Assembly (NCBI RefSeq): GCF_026914185.1
Contig: NC_070569.1
Span: forward strand, 3,906,001-3,970,000
Source of the DNA: Puccinia triticina
Taxonomy: Eukaryota; Basidiomycota; Pucciniomycetes; Pucciniales; Pucciniaceae
Direction: 5' to 3'
Length of the DNA stretch: 64,000 nucleotides
The notes beneath the pieces were generated by a model. That model saw only the letters and a list, made by a program, of their open reading frames with translations, had not been told where the DNA came from and made no database searches. Below are positions 47,362 to 57,839 of the stretch, in pieces. How positions within the stretch are numbered: the stretch's first letter is position 1; each line of letters opens with the position of its first letter. The translations under genes were made by a program, and so were the position numbers.

Positions 47362-49248
47362 ATGATCAGCGACTCCAGCATGGCTCCGGGATCAAAGCTT
47401 GACTCTTGCAAACGCACCTCCTTCTCCACATTTGCCTTTTGGGTGCTCATCTGGCTTACCTGCTTATTTCTGGAGAAGGTCCAGTGTACGTTCGATCCGG
47501 ACCCTGCCCAGGCATGGCTTATGCCGGCTAAGATGCGAGAATTGGAGTCCGCTCACGACCTCTTTGATTTGGTCGACACTAGTCCATGGCCGGAATCTGC
47601 TACCAGTCCCCGTGGCATCGGTCCGCGTCCGCCGCCCGGATCGGACCCCCATCATGATGATCATCTGGTTTCTGACACTAGTTCATGGACGGAATCTGCT
47701 CCCGTTATCCATGGTATCAATATGCATCCGCCAACTGGATCGGGTTATTTTGACGATATTCTTCATACCGCCAATTGGCCAAGGCCTGAATCTCATCCCA
47801 TTCCTCATGGTATTGATCCGCGTCCACTTCCCGCATCGGACTCCCATCATGATGAATTTTACTCGTTTGGGAAAATAGTTGATGACGGTCTTTTCGTTTT
47901 GGAAAATAGTTTATGGCCGGAGTCTGCTCCCATTCTTTCTGATACCAATACACATCTGCCAACTAAATTGGATGATCTTCACAATATTCTTCCTCACTTC
48001 GCCAATAGTCCAACGCCTGAATCTCAACCCATTCTCAGTACCACCAATACACATCCATCGCCGGCTCAACGAAAGCGGGAAAACGACCTAGACGAAGCCG
48101 AAGCCACCATGAGAAAAAAGATGAAAGCCTCAAGTGATACTACTGATCTTCCATACGAAATCATCAATTCTGAGCGGCCAGTGGAAAGCGAAATAGAAGT
48201 GGTCTATGAAGCAATCCGAAGTTTGGAACTAATCAACGGGAACAAACTTATTGGTAACGAACAGGAAGGCGAATACAAGATGCTTAAGATACCGGAGGAT
48301 CAAATCAGCACGTTCCTCGTAGACCTGGTGCACAAAAGAGGAACCACAGATGTCTTTCAGCAATCTCGAATCAGCAAGCCCAGGCCAGTAGACCAAGCGA
48401 CTATAGTTTTTGCTAGAAAACAAGAAAAAAGAAGGCTGAAAGCTTTGAAAAAAGTTACTTTCAAAGACTCCGTGCCAGAATTCCGGTCACGCTACATTGA
48501 TTGTGTCATGCCGGAGTTCGAAAATTCCATGAAGGAGGCTAGATCTCAAGCGATAAAAAGAAATTTTTCCTCACGACTATTAAAAGAGTTGGACCACATT
48601 CTGAATGTACTACCTCTCTACCTATTCCATGTATATTTGATCAACACAGTCATTCCAGTCCAAGGGATGGGGAAAAAAGGTGTACCTGCATTGAAATCAC
48701 AAAGGCAAGAAGCTGGGGAAAAGTTTTTCAAGTATGTGGGGGAATCTATTGACAAGTATGATGATTCAAAATATGAAGATCAAACACCAGGGAAAAATTG
48801 AGGTCACCTGAGGGCATGTGATGTGAAGAAGACTCTTGTTCAGTCTCCAATCATACTCCAAAACCCATTGAGTGGGACTCCCCAATGACCACAAAGGGGC
48901 CATTGTTTTGATAGTGGAGTCTTGCCACAGTAGCTCAGGTGTCTGAACATGTTTTACTCAATGTCACCTGCCACCAGCTGTCATCACATTTTCCCTGGTG
49001 AAAGAATGGGCCATTTAGTCAGAGTGAACTTATCTAATACCGCCAAACGCCTTTTGTTTTGTTGGACCATTATAACCAGATGGATCAATTCCTCAAGAGA
49101 TGGATTAGCATCCCATATTACTACTCCCAGGTTTATTTCTGGTCAAAATCAAAGAGAAATAACTTTCATTTTCAAGCAATTCTTGAATGAAATCATTGTT
49201 TGTTATGTAGAAAATATGTCTCACAAGACAGCAAATACTCTTGAATGA
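47362..49248 (+). pseudogene. Putative secreted protein, copy B, cut by a MITE
   Basis: The frame from the ATG at 47362 runs 479 residues to a stop at 48799-48801. It is parallel to copy A: signal-like FAFWVLIWLTCLFLEKVQC, more copies of the WPESxP...PRPPPGSD repeat (about six, against about four in A), basic KRENDLDEAEATMRKKMK, and helical HILNVLPLYLFHVYLINT and LKSQRQEAGEKFFKYVG. At 48785 a 216-bp MITE enters, adds four codons and ends the frame. Beyond it, 49004-49248 carries the rest: VRVNLSNTAKRLLFCWTII ... FKQFLNEIIVCYVENMSH. Copy C has the uninterrupted junction (YEDQRTGRLVGVNLSN), which shows what was lost. The truncated product could still be made. Confidence 0.85.
48785..49000. mobile_element. 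CACCAGGGAAAA MITE with AAA duplication
   Basis: Termini CACCAGGGAAAA and TTTTCCCTGGTG bound 216 bp. AAA lies on each side (48782-48784 and 49001-49003). The empty site is visible in copy C of the gene. The terminus is shared with the 25168-26211 element. Confidence 0.92.
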
Positions 49249-50696
49249 ACCTCTCTTCTAACAAAGTCAGATAGAAATAAGCAAAATGAATTCCATCAAT
49301 GAATGCCAAATCTCAATCCAAAAGCACTTTCATTTTCTTTCAATTTGGTTCATGCTAGAACAAAAATTCCAAGAAAGATGAGCGAGGTAACAATATCATA
49401 ATTGTTAAAGCCACTGTGTTGCAGAGTAGTGGTCAGAAACCACCACTTGGGCTAATTGAAACAAGGCAAAGGGATTGAGGTGGATTAATGCTCAATTGAC
49501 TTTTTGGTATCAGATGGGATAGACAGGTGATTGAGTAAACATGTATAGCAGGTCTCTGAGACCAAACCATGATGAGAATGGAGGAGGCACATGCTGGTGG
49601 ATATTGATCAAGCTTATGGGAACAACAGGTTGCTTGTGGGCAATCAATATGTGCGCCACATTGTTGCAGCAATTGGCTAGCCGCAATATGCACAGATTTT
49701 GGTGACCGGTGCAGCCTCTAGCGGCTAGTTGCGCTGCGCAGCGCTATCCCATAGCTTGAGATTCTTTTTTCCCCCTACACCAACACTGGTCCTATCAAAA
49801 AGAAGTACATAGTACATCACTAATTTCTAGCTTATGGCAGCTGCTACAACATTGTGATACATGCAAAGAAGTAGGCAGACTTTTTTTTGTTGGTATATTG
49901 TTGATCAGTTCTGACCAATTCCAATTATAGTTTGTCTCTTTTTTTTGAAATCAATGTCAATACAAGTTGCATGCTTACAATTGCATCCAAGTCTACTCTG
50001 ATCCTAGCTTAACTAAGCCTCTCAAACAGAGGGTCTGGGGGACTCTGCCCAGAGGGCTCTTCTTAGGGGAGGCTTATGAATAATGTCTGCAGGCTGGCAG
50101 ACAAAGGAAGGATTCCCAATCCTAAAAACACAAACACACATTTTAAAATTCACCAAAATATGTACAAGAAAAATTGAATAGACAGTTTTTTTGGAAGTAA
50201 TGATGGGCACCCTCATCCAAGTTTTTGAGGCATAAACTCCATAACTGATTGAAGGAATCCATTTGGAGATCAAAAGAATCCTGAAGGATATTCCATTGCT
50301 CTGAAGATCCAATTTTGGATTTTCTGATAATATGCACAATTGAATATCCTATCTGCAACTATTGAGTGGCTAAAGGTGTGGGGTCTACAGGCTTATACTG
50401 AATCCAATATCCACAAGCAGCAATGGGCCACTGCAATACACTAACTTTATTAGACAATAGCTTTTAGTGTAGCCATTTTATTGACTCCCAAATTCATGTT
50501 ATTTGTTATCTCAGATACAAGTATCCATCCTAACAATAACAGGAAATAACAACATTAACAACAACAACAGGCATTTTATTGCTACTAGCAGGATACAATA
50601 ACAGTTATTGCTGTTATCCATCACTATTTCCTGGGCAAGTTCCTGTATTGTTAGCAAAACAAAAAACAAGATAACAGAAAATGTTGTTATTGTTAG
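49249..50696. other. Spacer, no gene recognised
   Basis: 49249-49350 matches the 3' flank of gene A. 50006-50085 is a copy of the aagcttaactaagcctct dispersed repeat. Other sequence is unremarkable. Confidence 0.4.
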
Positions 50697-51835
50697 TAGA
50701 GATGGCATATGGCACCTGGGTACCTGTGGCGGGCGCGGGTACCCCCCTGTTTTTTCAAAAATTTCTCACACCCGCACCCGCACCCGGCGCCCGCCCTGGG
50801 AGGTACCTGGGTGCAGAGGAAGAGGTACCCGGGTGGCAGGCACAGGTACCTGGGTATCACCTTTGATGGCCGGCTGACCTCATTGAGAGGTTTTATCCTC
50901 TTCAATGGCTGGCTGTCTGTTCATCAAGAGTTTTTATCCCTTTCAATGACCGGTCAGCCGGTCATCAAGAGGTTGTATCCCTTTTGATGACCGGTCAGCC
51001 GGTTATCAAGAGTGTAGCCTCTTCGATGGCCAGCTGACCGGTCATCAAGAGTGTAGCCTCTTCGATGGCCAGCTGACCGGTCATCAAGAGTGTACGTAGC
51101 CTCTTTGATGGCCGGCTGAGCGGTCATTGAGAGTGTTCTTTGATAGCCGGCTGAGCGGTCATTGAGAGTGTAGCCTCTTCAATGGCCGGCTGAGAGGTCA
51201 TCAAGAGTGTAGCCTCTTTGATGGCCGGCTGAGCGGTCATTGAGAGTGTAGCCTCTTTGATGGCCGGCTGAGTGGTCATCAAGAGTATAGCCTCTTCGAT
51301 GGCTGGCTGAGCGGTCATCAAGAGTGTAGCATCTTTGATGGCCGGCTGAGCGGTCATCGAGAGGTTGTATCCCTTTCAATGAGTCATGAACGGTCAGCCG
51401 GTCATTGAGAGTGGAGCCTCTTTGATGACCGGTCAGCCGGTCATCAAGAGTGTAGCCTCTTCAATGGCCAGCTGACCGGTCATCGAGAGCCTTTATCCTC
51501 TTTGATGACCAGTCAGCCGGTCATTGAGAGGTTGTATCCCTTTTGATGAGTCATGACCGGTCAGGGCGCCGGTCATCAAGAGTGTAGCCTCTTTGATGAC
51601 CGGCTGACCGGTCATTGAGAGTGTAGCCTCTTTGATGACCGGCTGACCTGTCATTGAGAGTGTAGCCTCTTCGATGACCGGCTGACTGGTCATCAAGAGG
51701 TTTTATCCTCTTTATGGCCGGTTAGCGGGTCATTGAGAGGTTGTATCCCTTTCAATGACTGGTCAGTCGGTCATCGAGAGGTATCCTCTTTGATGACCGG
51801 CTGACTGGCGGGTACCCGTCCAGGTACCCGCCGTC
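50697..51835. repeat. hAT-like end plus 39-bp minisatellite
   Basis: The left edge TAGAGATGGCATATGGCACC followed by GGGTACC-rich DNA resembles the hAT elements at 33793 and 56471. From about 50865 to 51805 there are about 22 tandem units of about 39 bp (tagcctctttgatggccggc, tgagcggtcatcaagagtg). Because 39 is 13 codons, the minus strand reads as 13-residue repeats (MTAQPAIKEATLL type) at 51124-51357. The right edge is GGGTACC-rich again but lacks a clear inverted terminus or duplication. Confidence 0.8.
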
Positions 51836-53077
51836 CTCCCCACCAGAATTCTGCATCCACATAAATCCAGCAGTGTGATCTCAATCAAGTTGCCCATCAA
51901 CATCTTTCATGCCTCAGAGTAGTTCTAAGTAGTCAAGTAGCAAGCATCACCCACTTGTGCTCTTAACAAGTCAAAGTGATCTTAACCCATTGTGCTCTTA
52001 ACTGAAGGTTAAGGAAGAGGGCAAAGACACTTTGAATAGTTCACATATAACATCAGTTCTCTCAGAAGTCTTGTATCAGTTTATCTCCACTTTCATATCA
52101 CAAACATATCAAACCATATAAAACATATCTTACGTTAAGACTCATTTCCATTATCTGACTCAAGGCTGCTGTAAACCACTCTAACTCCATTCCCCATACA
52201 AAATCCACTTTCTGCTGAATTCAAGTTTGATCTAGGTCTGATAAGAGACTGCTGCACATATTTTTCTCTATCATTAGTTTGCCACAACAACAAATAAATT
52301 TGTTGTGAAAGCTCTTGTGTAGTATCATAGAGGGGCAGGTCTTTCAAACCACCCGTAACAGTTTTAATAGCTTCTTACATCTTTGAAATATTATAACTGG
52401 TATTTCCCCCTTGCAGAACTGCCACCCATCCCAAAGGAGTTCTCACATTGCCGTGCGCATATCCCTGAGCTTCAGAAGCACCATTCTCAACCCTCCTTCC
52501 CAGGCCTTACTGATCTACCCAGTCTTGTTCATCCTCTGTAACACCTTCTTTATCCAAGCCCGATTTAGACCACACAAGATTTCAGGGTGCGTCTCTAAAT
52601 TGGCGACGCCCTGAATGGAAAAGAACAATTTGTGATTTCCTAAAGAGGAAAACACGCTCAACTCAACCGCGGCGCGGGAGGAGAAAGCCGCGCCTCCGGT
52701 GGAGGGGCAGGTAGAGCTGAGTCGTACTTGAACCAGAGAAGGTTCGTAAAAGAAAAGCTCTAGCTTACCTAGTAAGGTAGCGAGCGGAAGGAACTAGGGA
52801 GAAAGGGTAGTTGGGAATGGCGGAGGTGAAGGCGGAAACAAGATTGAAGGCAAAGGAGGAGTCGAGAGAGGCAAGGAGGAAAGGTCTTGAAGGTATAAAG
52901 GGAAATGAGATATGTATAGATGAAAGCCCCAGTTGTTTGTATCAAACAAGGTAGACGGGTGTAGTAATCTAAAATATAATCTGCTGGACCTTTTGTGGGG
53001 CGGAGGCCCCAGGTCTTTTATAGCCAAATATGAAGGCCGTACTTAGTCGTCATGTCTTCACGACGTTCTTGTTTGAA
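51836..53077. other. Spacer, possibly an old LTR on the minus strand
   Basis: On the minus strand a TATA-like ggctataaaagacc (about 53012-53025) is followed by about 400 bp without a gene and 'ggcgtcgccaatttag' near 52600. This could be an LTR/leader remnant, but no partner LTR or pol is seen. 52660-52800 is GC-rich with several hairpin-like words. Low confidence. Confidence 0.3.
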
Positions 53078-53185
53078 CTAAATCCACGCGTGCAACATTT
53101 GCGTGGATTGTACTCACTCGAGCTTGACAAACTAAATCCACGTGTGGAACATTCGCGTGGATTGTGCTCATTCGAGCTCAACAAC
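53078..53185. repeat. 54-bp tandem duplication
   Basis: actaaatccacgcgtgcaac through ...cgagcttgacaa occurs twice with about 10% difference. Confidence 0.8.
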
Positions 53186-53722
53186 CCGTGAGTGTTGCCC
53201 AGACGGGTATGACACCCAATGGCAATCTAGTCAGTTGCGCTTACGCGCGCACTCGTTTTCTTTGGCGTGTGCTGTGCTTGGAGCGGCACTTTGCGCGCAA
53301 AGTTCTTCTGCGGCGCGTGCAGTGTCAACCTTTGCGCTGTCTGGACTAGCCAAGGGCTGACACAAGAAAGCCTGCTTGACGGAGGAAAGCTCCTCCGTAG
53401 CCACCTGGTTTTGCTGAAGATAGAGGAGAACACGGTCAAAGTGTTGAAAAATAATCCCAATGGTAAAATGAATATGCAATAGGGGGTTTCAAAGTTGAAA
53501 ATCAGGTCGCGCAGGTCCCAGGAATCAGGAAAAAAAATGGACCCGGAACCTCTCCTGCGGACCTGATTTCCTTCTTCGAAAAAGGCTCCAGGAGCAGGAA
53601 ACTGGTCAGAAACACTCCTTAGAGGGTGTTTTTACCTACCCCCGATCACACGGTTGGGGACGGCCATTGAGTCACACAACAGTGCAACACTCAATGGCCG
53701 GTTGGGTTTGTACTACTACCGG
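53186..53722. other. Spacer with MITE end and GGCCATTGAG units
   Basis: 53481 starts a TAGGGGGTTTCAAAG MITE end followed by 'gttgaaaatcaggtcgcgca', as at 63207. 53660-53722 holds 'cggccattgagtcacacaac' units and the LTR target ACCGG. Confidence 0.5.
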
Positions 53723-54504
53723 TGTGGTACACAAAAATGTGAAAAATCAAAAGTTTTTCTCATGTACATATAGAAGGCCTCAAGATACCATCCATTGGAA
53801 ACCATAAATGGACTCCACGGCACAAGTAACCCCTATTCCCCACTGGAAGCATCACTGGAGCCCCACTACACTGGAAGTTAGACCCTTTGGACAACATGTA
53901 GCACCCAGTCAACCACCTGGCAGGCGCCTCAAGTCACATTCCCCGCACCATTCTATCCCCACTAAATATATTGGTTTGGGTTTGTTTGTTATGTACATGA
54001 CATCATGCAGTACTGCCCCTGCAGGCTGTGCCCCCTCAACTGAATGGTCCCCACATTCTAGTTCCTTCTAACTCCACTTTGTTTGGTCTTATTACATCAC
54101 ATGATCGTTCCCTGCACAGATTATGCACCCCTTGCATGAACTATGACATCATCTGGCACAGCCCCTCCTCATGTATGCACCCCTTGCATAAATTGTACAC
54201 AGCCACTCCCTCTTAACTCCCTCATGTTGTACAGTCCAGGCCAGCTAAAATACCTCACTCAGGGGCTGCCCTGGAGCCAAAATCCCTCACATTTGTCTAT
54301 ATAAGGAGCTCTCTCCCTCCCATTTGTAGTTCCTTAGTTTATTACTCATCAAGTTTTATACTCACCCATCACCCAAAACACTTACGTACCCACTCAACCC
54401 TCTTACTTACATATAACAACTCTTACATACTGAATAGCAACTTTTTTTATACCATGTGTCAGGATAACACTTATCTTGAGCTAACCACTCCTATCACTTA
54501 TTAA

Positions 54505-54535
<31 letters not shown>

Positions 54536-54625
54536 AGCTGGTAGTATAGAAGGGCAGAGCTTGCACCTCCTTCATCCCCTTCTCCATTCAGCAAAAGGGT
54601 TTCACAACCACTTTTGAGTCTTACA
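53723..54625 (+). mobile_element. Solo LTR, copy 3, with ACCGG duplication
   Basis: TGTGGTACACAAAAATGTG to GAGTCTTACA, 903 bp. accgg lies at 53718-53722 and 54625-54629 (one A shared with the LTR end). A TATA-like 'tctatataaggagctctctc' lies at about 54297-54316. Close relative of copy 2. No internal genes. Confidence 0.9.
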
Positions 54626-54749
54626 CCGGCCATTGAGTGACAAAACACTCAATGGCCAGTTGGGTCTGTACCAACCATTGAGTGACACAACACTTGATGG
54701 CCCCTTGGGTTTGTACCAGCCATTGAGTGACACAATACTTGATGGCCGG
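54626..54749. repeat. CCGGCCATTGAGTGACACAA minisatellite segment
   Basis: About three units of 'ccattgagtgacacaacac' with 'tgatggccggttgggt' between two oppositely oriented solo LTRs. It continues at 55790-56095. Confidence 0.8.
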
Positions 54750-55786
54750 TGTAAAGCTCAAAAGTGTTCCTGAGAACCTTTTGCTGAGTGCAGAAAGGGA
54801 TGAATGAGGTTACCTCTGCCTTTCCTGGGTCACTAGACACTAAAACAAGCCCTCCAATCTACGATTGGAAGGTTTAATGTAGTGATAGTGGAGGTGTATC
54901 AAAAGATAGCCCACTTTGAGCAGGTGGCTTAAGGGTTATGGTGATGTAGCTGATGTGTAAGTGTTGTAATGAGGTTGTAATTTGTATGTAAGGGTGTAAA
55001 ACCACAATATAGAGTGAGGCTAATACTGTAGAGTGAGCAAGTATTGTACTGTTATGGGTAATCTGAGTGTAAGTAGTTTGCTGAGAGAAATTACAACTGG
55101 GGGGAGGAGAGCCTCCTTAAATAGAAAAGAGTGAGACATTTTAGCTCCAGGGGAACAAGAGAATGAGGGGTTTTAGCTGCCCTGAAAGCTACAATGAGGT
55201 ATTTTGGCTGGTGGTTGACAGGTCACATGAGGTCATGATGTCATATGAGGGGATTTAGCTAGTGAGAAATAGGAGGTGAGATATTTTAGCTGGCCTGGCC
55301 TGTCAACTGATGTCATCTGCAAGCTGCATGAGGGTTTTTTGCTATCTTGACACCTGCATGATGTCATCTGTCAACTGTCAGACTGCATAAGCCTGCATCA
55401 AGTGTGCATAACACTGCATGACACTGCATGACATGTGCATAGCACAATGAAATGAGTGCAGCTAATGAGGTAAAGTATGTGTAAAGGTTTAGACAAGCTG
55501 TCAGGGTGGTCCATGTAACGGATTACATGTCCTGGGTAAGTGTAGTTCATGTAACGGATTACATGACCTGAGTATGGTGTTTGTGTGTGTGAAACTGGCT
55601 GATGGTGTCTTGAAGGGGTTTTATCTTCTGATCCAGAGGGGTGTAAGGTGTGTTGTCCATGGTGTCCTGTGTAGTTTTGGCCGTAGAATCCAGTGGTGTT
55701 GCCGTATTGGTTGATTTGAGAGTGTACATATGAGAAAAAAGGCAATTTTGAAATGGGCTAGATGGGTAACCATAAAGCATACCACA
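54750..55786 (-). mobile_element. Solo LTR, copy 4, reverse orientation, CCGGT duplication
   Basis: Reads tgtaaagctcaaaag at its left and ...gcataccaca at its right, the complement of the LTR ends. ccgg(t) lies at 54746-54750 and 55787-55791. Reverse-strand landmarks include the 'tccttaaatag' TATA region and a leader with 'gtaagtgtagttcatgtaac' repeated twice (about 55504-55570). Confidence 0.82.
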
Positions 55787-56100
55787 CCGGTTGGGTCTAT
55801 ACCGGCCATCAAGTGACACAACACTCAATGGCCGGTACAGACCCAACCGGCCATTGAGTGTTGGACTCAATGACCGGTTGGTTTGGGCCGGCCATCGAGT
55901 GACACAACAGTGCAACACTCAATGGCCGGTTGGGTTTGTACTACTACCAGCCATTGATTGACAAAACACTCGATGGCAAGTTGGATCTGTACCAACCATT
56001 GAGTGACACAACACTCAATGGCTGCTCAGGTCTGTACTGGTCATCAAGTGAGTACTCACAACACTTGATGACCGGGACAGACCTGTCATCAAGTGAGTAT
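55787..56100. repeat. GGCCATTGAGTG / CACTCAATGGCC inverted minisatellite
   Basis: Alternating direct and inverted units of 'ccggccattgagtgacacaa' and 'cactcaatggccggttggg' could fold into hairpins. The same motif is at 53650 and 54626. Confidence 0.8.
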
Positions 56101-56470
56101 TAAAATTAGTTGTGTGTGCGCGCCAGAGCTGAATTTTATGTGAGTTTTGGCTGGATGTGGGCCTGATGTGGATTAGTAAATCATCCCTAAATGAATTGTA
56201 AAGTGGATGGATAAGTGAGACAAAAGTTAGTCAGAATTGATATGGGAGTCAACACAATGTTGCGTAGAATTCTCTTGTTTTCTAGGTACAACTGTAGGAA
56301 AAAATATGATGAAATGATATTTCACCCAACTACAACTCAGCAATTGCTCCTGTTTACTGATGTTGAAGGATAGCAAAGCAAAATTGCCATTCTCAAATGT
56401 AATTCCTCTGACAAATTGGGTTTCTTGTAATCTAAGTATATTTAATCCGCACTTTCATGGAAATTGGGAT
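56101..56470. other. Spacer, nothing recognised
   Basis: AT-rich. It ends with attgggat (56463-56470), the left copy of the target duplication of the next element. Confidence 0.45.
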
Positions 56471-57406
56471 TAGAGATAGTCATTCGGTACCCGCGGCGGG
56501 TACCTAGTACCGCTTGGCGGGTACCCCCTTGCACCCGCCTCGCACCCGCGCAGCGGTGCCGGGTGCCGTACTAGGTACCGGCTTTTGGCCGGAAAGCGGT
56601 GCGGTACCCGGGTACCGCCTACAAGTACCTCCTACCCCCCGGGGGATTGAGGGCCTTGACTCGGTAGATCCAGCTCGGCGAAGGTCTCCCAGCAAGCTGG
56701 GAGAATTCCTCTCGGCATTTCCAGCTCGCCGAGGGGACTCCTCCCGGGGAGCTGGATACACATATTGTATCCAGCTCGCGGCAGCCGAGGAACCTCCTGA
56801 TGAGCTGGAGAGGAGTCCCCTCGCCGAGCTGGATACATATGTATCCAGCTCGCCGAGAGGAATCTTCCAAGGGAGCTGGATGTGTCCAGCTCGCCGTGAG
56901 ACCTCCTTAGCCGAGCTGGACATTGTGTATCCATCTCGGCGAGAGATGAGTCATCTCGGCGAGCTGGATACATATTATGTATCCAGCTCGGCGAGGGATG
57001 TCCACCCGGCGAGCTGGACGCATATCCAGCTCGCTGGGTGGCCTTGCCTCTTTGACCAGAGCCATTCCTCCGGTCAAAGAGGTGTACATGCCTCCAATCG
57101 GATGGATCAATTCCTCCGGTCAAAGAGGAGAGCCAGTGCTTGCCGGGAGGAGTCCCTCCCGGCGAACAGTGGTCTTTTTGCCCTCCAGCTTGTCGCAAGG
57201 GCGGCAACAAACTGGATGGAGCAAGCAGGACAGCAGGACGCTGCCACACCAAAAAATATCACGGGTGGTACCCGCGGTACCCTCCAGCGGTACCCGTGGT
57301 ACCTCCCAGGCGGTGCCGGGTGCGGTACTAGGTACCTGAAATTGGCCGAAAAGTGGTGCAGTACCTGGGTACCGCTTGGTACCCGGGTCCCAAATGACTA
57401 TCTCTA
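56471..57406. mobile_element. Non-autonomous hAT element with exact 8-bp duplication
   Basis: TAGAGATAGTCATT and AATGACTATCTCTA are perfect 14-bp inverted termini. attgggat flanks both sides (56463-56470 and 57407-57414). Subterminal GGGTACC words match other hAT elements here. The interior (about 56665-57045) is an array of 'tatccagctcgccgag' units in both orientations. Long overlapping frames (such as 56514-57407 plus and 56632-57252 minus) come from this GC-rich repeat and are not genes. Confidence 0.95.
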
Positions 57407-57839
57407 ATTGGGATCAAGGGTTTCCCCTATCCCTTTCTCAAAAGGCCCCAAAAGGGACTCTCCAGTGTGTCTGTGGTCAACAATTGGGATCAACTTTTAG
57501 GCTTTAGTGAATGAGCTTATCCATGGATGTGTTTACACCTGGAGACAACACAGAAACAGAGGAAATCAGAGTTAACTTTGCTAGCGGATTGGATACTGAG
57601 TCTCAGGGATCTTCTGGGAGCGGAGAAACGGTCAGACGAGGAAACAACTGACCAGAAGATGGACTTCCTCCAGTAAACCAATCTTGGCTCTGAGCAGCTG
57701 CGGAACCTAGATTACACGGTTCAGTTTCATCTTTGCGGAATCATTTTTCTCCTCAAGGAAGGGATTCGGGTACCATCTTTACCAAGAAGCTTTGGCATAA
57801 TGTAAGCCCCCCTCCTTTGTTGGGCTTACAAGAAGTCAT
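57407..57839. other. Spacer before retroelement remnant
   Basis: No gene recognised. It may include part of the retroelement LTR, but ends were not found. Confidence 0.35.

Noticed and set aside
50865..51805. Regularly spaced repeats resembling a CRISPR array
   Set aside because: Units are contiguous 39-bp minisatellite copies without unique spacers, in eukaryotic DNA.
51836..53077. LTR retrotransposon with primer-binding site
   Set aside because: Only a TATA-like word and a GGCGTCGCC palindrome; no paired LTR, gag or pol. Kept only as a low-confidence note.
56514..57407. 297-codon frame (and overlapping 206-codon minus frame)
   Set aside because: Lies wholly within a non-coding hAT element; open in several frames because of a GC-rich repeat; no domain.
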